Part shown: positions 11,069-22,140 of the stretch, piece by piece
How positions within the stretch are numbered: position 1 is the first letter of the stretch
How the letters are laid out: each line of letters begins with the position of its first letter
DNA from: Scalesia atractyloides
Taxonomy: Eukaryota; Streptophyta; Magnoliopsida; Asterales; Asteraceae
Direction: 5' to 3'
DNA: 64,000 nt
NCBI GenBank assembly: GCA_947069175.1
Contig: CAMTDV010000017.1
Coordinates: forward strand, 52,027,137 to 52,091,136
Program-made: the position numbers and the translations under genes
The notes under the pieces: model-generated
Databases searched by the model: none
Told to the model about the DNA's origin: nothing
The model's input: only the letters and a program-made list of their open reading frames with translations

Positions 11069-14000
11069 TAATATTTATTAAAATAAAATCCCGCCTAAAT
11101 TACGTGCCAAAAACATCTTATATAAACAAACATCTCAGAAACTTCCATTTATCACACCCAAAAACAAACGCCATATTTTCTTAATACCATCCACTTTAAA
11201 AACGCCAAAAAAGGTTAAAAACAACCACATATGGCAAACGTCGTTTCTTGCAGATTCAGTATTGTTATCCATGAAGTTTCGTTGAATGGATTCTTAGGTG
11301 AGAGGGTTAACTCAATAAGATTTTGTTGAATGAGATGGACAAATCTTCAAGAAAAGAGATTGATGACATCGATATGTCGTTTTGTGTGTTTGTTGTTCTC
11401 GAAGAAGGTTTGGATGAGAAGAAGAGACATATACCAGTGTAAATGCTATTTTGGACTCCATTATTAAATGATGAAGAGCAGGATGAGCATGAAGATGATG
11501 GCCAAATATCATCCAAGCAAAAAACCCACTCACAATCACACCCCAATAATAGCATCCACACATACATCATCCATCTATGTCTCCAACATCCACAAAACCA
11601 CTTCAACAATCAACAACAATAGATCACACCAAAAATCAAAACGCCATATTTTACTGAATGATCAGCTTCGTCTAGATCAAGGCATTTCAGCTGTGTATGA
11701 AATCGGCACCTATGTAAGGAATTCAAAGGTTCAAGAGGCAAAAACTTCAAGAAGAAGAGACTGATGACAGTGAAGATTTGGTGTCGTTTTTTGTGGTTTA
11801 TTATCTAATTTTCCGCTAATAAAATACATTATTTCTCTAGTTACTTATAAAATGCAAAAATGCTACAAACACCAAACACCAAAACTATAATAAAATTCCT
11901 TTAATCACTATTATTAAATAACTCCAAATAATTACTAAAATGTATAAAACAAGGTGCAAGAGAATAGAACAAAAGGGTTCCTTACAAAATGTTTTATTTT
12001 GCCATCTTTATCTAAAACGCCATTAATATAAAACGCCAAACTTAATAATGGGACACATTACAGCCTTAGCAGATAAAGCTGAACTAACAGTAACTACAAA
12101 CAGTAATTGAAACGACGGAAACTTTATTACTAACATTTATTATATTAAAAACCACACCATGGTAATTCAACTTTTTTATATTTTCGAAACGCCATAATTA
12201 CCTGTAACATTATAAGTCTTCATACTACATCACACGACAAAAGATACAAAAAATGCACATCAAAAAATATAATTACTATTGTTTTTAGCGCCAAAAACAT
12301 ATATCTACCACGCGCCAAAAAAGGTCATTATATAAGTAGAACAGGTAAACAAAATTAACACTCCACAAATTGTCTAAACACGCCACAAATTGTTTAAAAC
12401 ACCATACAACTTTAAAAAAGGCTCATGTTATTGCATGGAGGTTTGAGAGGTCGGGGAGACGTTTCGTCCTAAAATTCTCTGACAGGAGAAGGGTGAAGGT
12501 CAAGACCATCAAGGCTATACTTAGTATGGATGAGGCCATTCAGAGGGATATTCTGGCCCTTGGGGTTCCAAGGGCCAACTATTGTGAAAGGACTCAAACG
12601 GTAATAAGAAGATTGAAAAGAAAATTTCCAGCAGATGATGATGATGATGATGATGATGACATTACTGATCTACCAACAGTTACCATTTGGAGTTTGGATA
12701 AACAATCAAGAACGGTAAAAGTGACTTATCAAGATAGGGTGGATTATTCATTGACGTTGGACGAAGTGCTGGACACAGATAGATTACACCTTCTTGAACA
12801 ACTCTGTGATTTAGCACCTTCGAACGATGCAACATCCAGGGTTGTGATGATATTTAAATATAGGATGCGAGAAAGGCTAAACGAGATTATGGCGTTATAC
12901 GCCAATGAAATAGATAATGATGATGAGTCTGAAGAAAGTGATGACCAAAGCGATGGGTACATCTCTGATGTAATACCATCCAAAGAAGACTATTAGTTTA
13001 GTTGATTTCGTCTTACTTGTAATGTTTTGAATTATTAATGAAATATAATGAATTTAGGAACACCATGAACGCCAAGATATTAACCTATATAAAATATAAG
13101 ACATTAATTCAACTAGACAGATCTACAAATGAAGTGGCTGCTGAAAGGGAAGAAAGTGAAAACACCATAATGAACAAACCATTGGTTGAATTATAAACAA
13201 TAAGACAACAGATTTACTGTAACCCTAAAACATTTTAATGAAAACATCATAATTCAGATAAGCGTAACAAGGTGTAAAACGCCATTGATAAATTTTAAAT
13301 AATGAAAACGCCGAATATTGATTCTAGGTTAAAGGACATAACGACATTTTCATAAAAAATGCTTCTAAAATAAATTTGAAAATAAAACGCCACTGAAACA
13401 AGAATAAAGAACAACACGCGATATCTGATGGATTTTGTTTCAAAATGAATTATAACGCCATCCATTAAAGTGGACTTGAACAATGACAATCGTACCCCGC
13501 ATATCATTTAGCACCCCCTCCCACGTGTTCGACCAGGATCTGTTCTCACCGTTTTCACACTTACAATCGTTTTCTCCTGATCTCATTTCTATATATATAT
13601 ATATATATTTCATATAGCAATGAAAGCACAAGTAAAAATGATTAATATGAACACTTTTACACCAAGGAATACCCGCAATGAAATAAGGTCACCTTAACGA
13701 AATATAAACACAACAATAGACGGTTTTAGGTATACCTTTGGTTAGTAATAACCGCGTGAGACATCGAGGTGAGCTAGAACAGGTCAGGAACAGTAGCGGC
13801 AGCGGCCGTGGCCAAAAAGACGGCGGCGGCGGCCGGAGCAACGTTGGTCGGTGGCGGCTGTAATGGAGTGTGGCAACTAGGGTTTTGTTTTGGACAAGTC
13901 ACTTATGTCTTAACCCATGCTTAAGCTTATCTAGCCAAGGATTATGTTAAAACTAAAACCATATGGGCCACAAGCCCACATCCTTTCCTTTTGTCTTTCT

Positions 14001-14387
14001 TTCAGCCCATTAACAAAAATCCATAATACAAACTCAATCTAATTAGGTTTATTATAATATTTATTTTATAGCTTTAGAAAAATAAAACATTATAAATCGT
14101 TCCATCAAAATATGTCATTTAATCTAATTAAATGAATTACCTCGTTGTCCTTGGTATAACTCTTACGGGTCAAAACCCGGTCGGTAGCGTTGATTTATCG
14201 AACCGGATATAAACTTCGAACACATACAACTGCCAACATTAACTATATATTAAAAAGCGTTACTTGATAAACAGTTCTTGATAAACAGTCCGAAAAAAAT
14301 CTAGACATTTACCTGCCTGTTCATAAAAAATCAAGATTTTTACCGGCCTGTTCATAGAAAATCGATATGTTTGACTCATACTGACAA
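11069..14387 (+). mobile_element. Helitron-like region with dispersed AACGCCA motif
   Basis: AT-rich DNA with at least nine exact AACGCCA heptamers (starts 11167, 11201, 11640, 12016, 12032, 12188, 13068, 13278, 13386, 13454) and several near matches such as GCGCCA. Together with 1-164 and the helicase remnant at 14388 it looks like one degraded autonomous Helitron. An (AT)n microsatellite lies at 13591-13608 and a GC-rich (GGC)n patch at about 13800-13860. Apart from the ORF at 12370 I see no gene. Terminal TC and CTRR ends were not identified. Confidence 0.45.
12370..12996 (+). CDS. Unknown acidic ORF inside Helitron-like DNA
   Basis: An uninterrupted frame of about 208 codons. No ATG opens it at 12370; the first in-frame ATG is at 12526, giving about 156 residues, so either the start is internal or an upstream exon exists. 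The N-terminal part is basic (RRFVLKFSDRRRVKVK). A run of nine Asp comes from GAT repeats at about 12635-12660. It is followed by a predicted folded segment (TVTIWSLDKQSR, VTYQDRVDYSLTLDEV, MIFKYRMRERLNEIM) and an acidic Ser-rich tail ending before TAG at 12994. I do not recognise the family. Its position between Helitron-like repeats suggests a Helitron accessory protein or a captured host fragment, both inference. Confidence 0.4.
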   Translation: MSKHATNCLKHHTTLKKAHVIAWRFERSGRRFVLKFSDRRRVKVKTIKAILSMDEAIQRDILALGVPRANYCERTQTVIRRLKRKFPADDDDDDDDDITDLPTVTIWSLDKQSRTVKVTYQDRVDYSLTLDEVLDTDRLHLLEQLCDLAPSNDATSRVVMIFKYRMRERLNEIMALYANEIDNDDESEESDDQSDGYISDVIPSKEDY

Positions 14388-14656
14388 CGAGCTTCCGTTT
14401 GTTTTCAAAAGAAAACAATTCCCTGTAAAGTTATTATGCTATGACAATTAATAAGAGGCAAGGTCAATCGCTAAACAAAACAGGAGTCAATCTTCCTCAA
14501 CCAATTTTTGGCCACGGGCAGTTATATGTGGCTTTTTCTATAGCCACCTCGCCACATGCATTAAAAATTTTGATTGACCCTCAGGAGGATGACCCACCCA
14601 ACGTACCAAACAATATTGTATACTCAGACTTTTTAAGTGAAATTGACCATTCATAG
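14388..14656 (+). pseudogene. Helitron PIF1-like helicase, C-terminal fragment
   Basis: The frame reads ELPFVFKRKQFPVKL near 14388. After a small frame break it reads MTINKRQGQSLNKTGVNLP, then GHGQLYVAFSIATSPHALK, then NNIVYSDFLSEID before TAG. The blocks T-I-N-K-x-Q-G-Q-S and G-Q-L-Y-V-A-x-S are the final SF1B helicase motifs of plant Helitron RepHel proteins. The usual Ser-Arg after YVA-(L) is altered to FSIATS, and the rest of the helicase and the Rep domain are not visible upstream, so this is a remnant. It is the best evidence that the surrounding DNA is Helitron-derived. Confidence 0.8.
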
Positions 14657-14790
14657 GTGTTTATTATTCAAATTATAAACATGACTTTTATTACATAATA
14701 TTAAAACTAACATTTTAATCGTTTTCTTTTGCGACACGATGTTATTCATCGGGATCTGAAAGTACTTCTGAGATACAAGCTGATAATGTA

Positions 14791-15055
14791 GAGCGAGTCG
14801 AAATCAGAGTAATAAGAAAGTGGAACCCGTACAAAAGAGAACTATGATTTTGTTTGTTGACAACCATGTAAGTTTTGCATCCTTGCTACGATTACCTCTG
14901 TTAACCCAAAAAAAAACAACCGGACAGCATAATTGATAAATACAGTCCTCAGGTTTCAAATTTGACTGCGCACCAACTTGGGCATTCAATAAGGCTACAC
15001 AAGTACGCACATGGAATGAACTCCAGATACTAAGAACTCTGGATCTATATGACAA
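14791..15055 (+). other. Possible RPA-like (OB-fold) remnant downstream of Helitron helicase
   Basis: Plus-strand reading gives VEIRVIRKWNPYKREL, then after a frame change FVDNH. This resembles the OB-fold opening of plant RPA70-like proteins that accompany many Helitrons. A further open piece near 14970-15062 (TWAFNKATQVRTWNELQ) ends at TAA. The match is short, broken and from memory; it could be coincidence. Confidence 0.3.
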
Positions 15056-15062
15056 GCATTCT

Positions 15063-16745
15063 TAATCTTTACCTTGCTTTTAAAATAAACTTTATGTTGC
15101 TTTTAAAGTAAAATGTGTTTGTATTTGATAAAGAGAAAATTAATCTCACTAAAGTATCTGTCGTCCCTATTTCTTTCTCAACAATAATGGAAATACGAGA
15201 ACACAAAATTATTTTCTTCTTAGTTTTTTTCTTTCTCAATCATATACTTCAAAATCCAATGCTTATTTTTAACACTTTTTATTAACTTAATCTTTTTATC
15301 TTACAATTTAACTATCTTATACACCAACTTACTGTTGTTGTAGGGAGGCATCAACAGATAAAAAAAGGTTCATCAAAAACAAAGAGCATGGACGTTAGTA
15401 AAGGTCGTTAACTTTCAGCTGCCACGCCGATACGTAGAGTTAAGAAAGACCTTCAACATAAGACTAATCTAATTCTGTACGAAATTTGTTAGGAGCTTCT
15501 ATAATCAAACAAATATGTAATAAAAGAACAGTGGATGTACTTAAACTTACTAGTTTATTTTTCCAGTATGTTTATAATATGGGACGACTTAAATTAAATC
15601 CAGATTTGTGTCTATATTTCACAGTATAGTAATTTTTTCCTTGGAAATTTTTACATTGTTGTAGCTTCCCTGCAGCAACGCCCGATAAACTTCCTAGTTT
15701 CTACTTAAATTAATGTAGTGTCTTTGTTATACACAACCGACTAAGACCATGTTAACCCATTGTGATACATAATATAGTTAAGTTTCTTTCAATTCTAAAC
15801 TGACCGTCGTCTTTTGTTTTTTAGTTTATATTCACCGTATGTTTTTTTTGCTTTTTCATCCCTTCATTTGATCTTTTCAATTATTTTACTCTTTTTCATT
15901 CATTCATATTTTCCGTTCATTTATTTTCTTGTAATAGCATTTTAAACACTAGCAAGGCTTTGGGGCCGGTGCACCCACCGATTTTTCGTTCGTAGTATTA
16001 AATTACCAAAAATTCCTGAAGTTTCTTTTTGTAGTTTAAAATATTGGATTTTTAAGAGACCGGGCCCCGCCCATTTGGATTTTGAGAGTCCGGCCCTTAC
16101 TGAGTCTTCGTTTAAGATCCGCCACCGATTTTGAAGACAATGTTTTATAAAGTTGCAAGCATACCGTTACAATGTATCTTTTGTTATCTACATCTCGATA
16201 TATATTTTACTGAAACCGAATTATGAACAGTATTGTACAAGTGAGTCGATATTTTGCTAGGCATATCTCAGTCCCGGTGTCATATTGCCCGTTAATCGTT
16301 AACCGGAGGTTCACCGAGTAGTGGACGGTTAATCGCTAGGCGGTCAGCAGGGATCCTATTCCGGCCAAATTCTAACCAGATTCTGTCCAAATTTCGACAA
16401 AACCTTATAAATTCCCTTCAAGTATCTAAAGAATGGGTCAACGAGGGGTTAAAAGATGTCTACTTAAATAATTACATATAAAAATGTGCGTGTATATAAA
16501 ACTGAATATTACTTAAGAATCTTAATCCGAACAATCCCGATTAATCGCTAGTCAATACCTCACAGACCAACTAGCGCCCACCGGTTCTTACAACACTGCC
16601 GATACCAACCGAACGCCACCCGAAATGCACGCAGAATCCCACTAGTTCAAAGTAATTAATAACTATTAGCAGAAAGAAGTCATAGAGCTATTTAAAACAA
16701 AAAAAAGCCTTTTCAAATACAAAAGCTTTTCAAAATAAAGCAAAC
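15063..16745. other. Intergenic AT-rich DNA, no gene recognised
   Basis: No coding region, RNA gene or clear terminal repeats were recognised. This is the 3' flank of the minus-strand subtilase pseudogene. A moderately GC-richer patch (about 16250-16400 and 16520-16640) repeats words such as CGGTTAATCGCTAG and GATTAATCGCTAG, suggesting an old repeat. Confidence 0.5.
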
Positions 16746-17300
16746 TTATATTTGAGAATATGATTTCTCTATGACAAGTCGAACTACCAAGGCTGTTCTG
16801 ACAACATGAATTCGGTCTTCCCATATTAAGTATCCAAACGAAAACCTTCCTTGCACCCTCCTCACCAAGGGTCGAATTCTTAACTTATACCGTAACCTGG
16901 TTTTCGTAGCATTAAAGAACAAGATTGATGGCTCCACCACAACACTTGTGCCAGGTGGTGCTTCAATTCGTGCTACGTATAGAGATCCTTGATATCCTTG
17001 TCTTTTTTATCAACTCGGGTATTGAGATAGATGGGAGATTAAGGTTTAGTAGACAGTAGTAGTTTCTTTTCCGAGAGCAAGGAGAGTGTGGTTGGTTTGC
17101 TATCAAGCTTATAGCACTGTCGTTGTAGCCCATGGCGCAAAGGAAACAAATGTAATCTTTGCTTGTCGTGTCATAAATGAGACCAGGGTTTATAGCTTTG
17201 TTGGGGTCCACATGACCCCCTCCATAGTCAAATGGATCATCCTGCTTGTGTGGAGCTCCCTCTGCAACAGCAGCCTGACCAATGTCATTCTCTATAGAAC
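16746..17300 (-). pseudogene. Subtilase last exon (end of S8 and Fn3-like domain), frameshifted
   Basis: It reads GQAAVAEGAPHKQDDPFDYG, then GGGHVDPNKAINPGLIYD, CFLCAMGYN and LNLPSISIPEL. The frame then breaks near 16985 where the TVTNVGP-type motif of the family should be. It resumes as YVARIEAPPGTSVVVEPS, SFGYLIWED, LVVRLVIEKS and stop TAA at 16746. The jump means roughly ten residues were lost together with the frame. Confidence 0.85.
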
Positions 17301-17470
17301 CTACATTGTAAATAAGATAACAATCATGAATAATGACAGACAAACTTGGTTTTAAAAAGCTAGAGGCGCACCGAGGCCATAGGGTCCCCGCCTAGGCACG
17401 CTTTTTTAAACCAAGCATACAGATGTTTGTTAAGCTTTGAGGTAATGAAAAAGAAAATGTATATCATTAC

Positions 17471-17661
17471 CAGTCGTGACGAGGGCCCAACTTGATAGCT
17501 GCGGGACTCCATGTTGGATATATAGATTTGAGTAGCGCAACAATGCCAGAAACATGCGGACAAGCCATGGAAGTCCCTGATTCTATTTTGAAATCGAGTG
17601 ACGGGACTTGACTCTTAGACCATGATGCCAATATGTTAACCCCCGGAGCAGCTACATCAGG
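17471..17661 (-). pseudogene. Subtilase exon with catalytic Ser, one-base insertion
   Basis: It encodes PDVAAPGVNILASWS, GTSMACPHVSGIVALLKS and WSPAAIK. After AAIK the expected SALVTTA-like reading is present only in the +1 frame (TTGGGCCCTCGTCACGACTG). The exon length of 191 instead of 190 nt breaks phase with the last exon. Confidence 0.85.
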
Positions 17662-18701
17662 CTGCAACATACAGTTTGACTTTAAACTTTAGTAAAATAC
17701 AAAAAGTCAAGCTTAAGGGAATTACCTTGAGTACTGTGGGAGAAAGTGAACTTGGTCCTCTGGCTGAGAAAAACGCAACCTCCGGAGATGTTTGTTTCCC
17801 GATAACTGTTCTTGTGATGCCAATTTTCACAACTGGATTACTCTCAAACAAAATGCATTACAAATCAATTTACAGCTTTTACCAAAACTAGACGATTTTG
17901 ACCAAACCTGATTGACTCAGTATAAGTAACTAGTGATGTTCCAACTGAAAAGTCAACTTGAACACACGGAATCACAAAAGTCAACGTGATATCTTTGGTT
18001 GGATATTGTGCGAAAATGATCCCCACACCGCCAACTTCTTGGACATTTTTCGCAGTTGAAGCAGCCAAGCTTCTTGCACGCGACTGGAAACATAGAATAA
18101 TTTTGCCTTTTGCTAAAGTTTCATTCAATGAGCCGCGTTCACAACTTCTGTAATGAAAGAATATATATAACGAAAATAAAAATAACATCAAGACTTGTTG
18201 AAATTACAGAAAAGACCTTGCATCATTCTCATCTGCATCATCAGCAACAATATCTTCACCATACACCAAAGGGTAGAATTTGTCAAAATCTTTCCTTGTA
18301 AAGAACGATTGACCCTGCATATGTTGACTATTAAGGTCAAACCAGGTCCTTTTCATATCCAAAATTGATGTGTTTTTCTTCGAAATTCAACGTATTGGTT
18401 CTTATTTATCATAATTTGTAAAAGAAAAAAAAGTAACAAATCTGGGTCACTTTAAAGTTCAAATATAGGCTGTTTGAGCATGAAAATAGGTTAATATAAT
18501 CACAAAAACAGTATTAATAATTCTAATTTGCTTAATAAAACTCTTTAATTGTTTTATGCATTGAAATATACACTTTGGGCACTTCGTTTAATGCATTTGA
18601 CCCTCCAAAGATAAAACATAACCAATTCAATAGTAAATGCATTTAAATTGAATAAGATGAATGATGAGTTATGTCAAACAGAAACGGAAAAAAACATGTA
18701 C

Positions 18702-19233
18702 CACAAATGTTTGATTGTTTCCAAGCGTAACAGAGGTGGGGAAGGCTCTATCAATGGAGCTTGCAGCCACAGAAATAATCCACGGAGCTGTGTTAGTTAC
18801 GGTTTGAGGATACGGGCCAGAATTCCCACAAGAAGAAACCACAGTGATCCCACGAGACACGGCATGAAATGAACCAATGGATAACGGATCATCAACATAT
18901 GTAGGTAACGGCGGAGAAGTGCCCAACGAAACAGAAATAACATCCACACCATCATGGATGGAATCATCAAATGCAGCAAGAATATCAGCCGAGCTACAAC
19001 CACCAGTGGCCCAACAAACCTTATATATAGCCAAATGAGATGATGGTGCACCACCTCGGGCTAGCCCAAAGAAACTGGTGTCTTTTACTATTGCCCCGGA
19101 TGCAATGGAGGAAGTGTGGGTCCCATGACCATACGCGTCGCGCGGTGAAAGAAATTCAGAACCATCGGTTGTGCCCAAATTTCCAATTTCGGCTTCGTAT
19201 CCCTTAACATACCATCGGGCACCAATGATTTTC
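18702..19233 (-). pseudogene. Subtilase exon with catalytic His and oxyanion Asn
   Basis: A 532-nt exon, internally open. It starts KIIGARWYVKGYEAEIGNLG, carries GHGTHTSSIASG (catalytic His), KVCWATGGCSSADILAAFD and SCGNSGP, and ends LGNNQTFV at a GT donor. Both splice borders are in phase with neighbouring exons. Confidence 0.88.
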
Positions 19234-19653
19234 CTATTTTAGTTTAAAACGAAAAACTTCTAAATACATGCATTTGTTTGAGAAAATGTTTTAAGAGATC
19301 AAGTCTGACTTTCTAAAGTCAAACTTTACAGAAATAATACTTTCTTTATAGCAATGCATTTAAATAATCATTAATAACTCTCAAGTTTACGATTTTAAAT
19401 GAAATAAAGTAATCTTAAATAATTATCTATTTAGTCATTCTATATGCCGAACCTATTGCAGTTGGATTTGTTAAAATTTTCTCCTTCCTCACATATGCCT
19501 TTCCACCGTGAATGTACCCTCTTCATTCCGGCATCATTAAAGCTTTTAGATTCGGGCCATACTCCTGGTAAAAAACCAAGTCAGAACAGTTTGACTGTGC
19601 AGGTCAAACAAATTCATTTTGAATTTATGTTGGTTTATAAAAAGGGAAAATCA

Positions 19654-20141
19654 CCAAAATAAATTTTGACCAAACCCTTTTTACCAAAATACACATGGGA
19701 TGCGGCTAAGGTTAGGGAACACACGAAAACCCATTGAGTTTAAAAGTTGACATGTGTACGAAGAGTCTAAAATATAGACTCTTAAATTACGTAGGCCTCT
19801 CACCCTAATATCAGCCAAGTGTTTAAAGAGTCTATATCTGTAATACGTCTACAATTTAGAGACTAAAATTTGTTTCAAAAATAGAGGCTAACTTTCTCAG
19901 CGAAGAGGCTAGGTTCAGATGCAGAGTCTTCGCCTAGCCTCTCTACCTCAAAAAAATGGCTCGCTCTTTGAATGGGTTAACGGCTTACAACCCTTAGCCT
20001 CTTCCTTTTTTACTTTTTTGTTTTTATTTAATTGTGTTTATTCTTAGTAGCCTCTTTCTTTGAGAAAGCCTCTAAAAAACAAAGGAAGCCGCTAGATGTT
20101 GAAGCGGCTATGGCTTGTAAGCCGTTTAAGCCACTCAAAGA
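19654..20141. mobile_element. Fold-back (long-TIR) element, left part
   Basis: The first ~300 bp are an inverted copy of 29909-30208. Shared blocks include GAAGAGTCTAAAATATAGACTC, CCAAGTG, TAGAGGCTAAC and CTACCTCAAAAAAATGGCT. The part after 19980 folds back again on itself (AACGGCTTACAA against TTGTAAGCCGTT). With the Copia-2 insertion removed the element would be about 790 bp and almost wholly palindromic. No flanking duplication was recognised, so the superfamily (MULE-like or other) is open. Confidence 0.72.
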
Positions 20142-21059
20142 TGTTGAAAATTAATGAAAAATAATATTATATTTAATATTATAATTATTTAGTGATTAAA
20201 GCAATTGAATGAGAGATCATAAGCTTTAATTATGTGTTGGAACCTTAATGTATGGGGAATTGTGTTTGTCCCACATTGGTGGAGAGATAAATCTTTTGTA
20301 GATTTATAATTAGAATTCTCTACACGAATGTATTCTTGTGTGACAACTCACACCCAGTGGCAGCCAGGAGGGTGCGAAGCACCCGACACGCGCATGCGCC
20401 CACGCCCGGCACGGGACTGGGACGAGGGCGATGGGCGCAATGTGGCGCACTTTGCACTTCGCACGCTCGCAGAGCCGCTTGGAGCCGCCTTTAGTATTTT
20501 TTAGATGGGTCTTGGTGTGGTCAGCTAGTGACTTTTCAAGTTCCTAATTGACAAGTGATTAAGTCTCATAATTCATTGTGTAATTGATTTCTATAGGTTA
20601 TTTTTATTGAATTCTGTATTCAATAGGGACTTATCACTTCAAATTCTGTTCATGTTATATACAAAGCTTTGTGCTTTGTTTTAGAGACCAGAACTCAGAA
20701 ATCGTATGGTTGATACAACACACACAAACGAATTCCCTAAATTCGATTCTCTACGCACTCTTGTTTCAGGTATACTTTCGGGTGCTAGGCTAATCCCGGC
20801 AGTACAATCTGCTTAGGCTGTTCTACCCTGGGAAGCAGAGGGGTTCACCTGGGTGGCCCGAAATCTGTTTTAAGGGAAGCGTGATCTTCACGTGCTTCAG
20901 TCACCATTTGTTTTCGTGTTCCTTTATTTCTTTGTAATCTGTTTAGTTTACATTTCTTTGTATTTCCTTCTTTTTGGCTCTAGCCAATTTGTGTATTGTA
21001 ATCAGAATCGTGGTTAATAAAATTGTTATTTTATTTATTTTGTGAACGGATGTCCTACA
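20142..21059 (+). repeat. Copia-2 5' LTR
   Basis: It begins TGTTGAAAATTAATG and ends TGTCCTACA. It contains a GC-rich stretch (20380-20500) unlike the AT-rich remainder. No canonical initiator-Met primer site follows it; the next bases are AGCTTAAAACCG. Confidence 0.9.
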
Positions 21060-21215
21060 AGCTTAAAACCGATTTTAAAAACCCGTTCACTATTTTGGTT
21101 TTTAAAAGTTTTTATAAACTGTTTTTTTTTTATTAGCAAACTTTTGTAGTTTGCATTGGTTTATGTAAACCAATTTATTTCTGCCTTCACTAATTTTTTG
21201 TATCTTGTTTCAGAA

Positions 21216-22140
21216 ATGGCTACTGTTCAAGCAACCACATCAACCACTGTTGGATCCACATCCACCACCATGGGACCATTAGTTGGTACCCAAGCAGCCC
21301 AAGCTGTGGCTAATCATGCTGAGAAGCCAGAAAAGTTCACTGGCTTGAACTTTAAGAGGTGGCAACAGAAAATGTTGTTTTATCTGACCACCTTGAACCT
21401 TGCGAGGTTCTTAGCTGAGACCCCTCATGTTCTTGCAGAAGGGACCAGTGATGCCCAATCTGTGAGTGCACTTGATGCATGGAAACATTCTGAGTACCTA
21501 TGCAGCAACTATGTGTTGAATGGCCTCTCAGATGCATTATATAATGTGTATTTCAATGTTCCAACTGCCAAAGAATTATGGGAGTCATTGGAACGCAAAT
21601 ACAAGACTGAGGATGCGGGTACTAAGAAGTTTGTTGTGGCAAGATTTTTGGACTATAAAATGATTGACTCAAAAACTGTTATGAGTCAAGTTCAAGAATT
21701 GCAGATTATTCTTAGTGACATTTTGTCTGAAGGAATGAATCTTAGTGAAACATTCCAAGTGGCAGCAATTGTTGAAAAGTTGCCTCCTAGTTGGGTGGAC
21801 TTCAAGAACTACCTTAAGCATAAGCGAAAGGAAATGACAATTGAAGACCTTGTGGTTCGTCTTCGTATTGAGGAAGACAATAGGCTGTCACACAAAGGAA
21901 GTCAAGTTGAAGCTTCAGCAAAAGCAAACCTTGTGGAACATGGTCAATCCTCAAAGGGTCACAAGGGTAACAAAGGCCACAAGTTCAATGGCAAGGGAAA
22001 GAACAAAGGTGTTGACCTTGGGCCAAAGAAAGGTGGTGTGAAGAAGAAGTTGGTCCCTTTAAAGGGAAGTGTTACAATTGTGGACAAACTGGTCACCGTG
22101 CTGACCAATGCAAAGAGCCTAAACGTGATAAGGCACTTAT
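21216..22140 (+). pseudogene. gag: Copia-2 gag
   Basis: ATG at 21216 starts MATVQATTSTTVGSTSTTMG. The UBN2-type core reads KFTGLNFKRWQQKMLFYL, LWESLERKYKTED and IVEKLPPSW. A Lys/Gly-rich tail follows. The CCHC knuckle CYNCGQTGHRADQC (about 22072-22113) is in a different frame from the core, so a frameshift lies near 22050. The protein would coat element RNA in virus-like particles. Confidence 0.83.
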
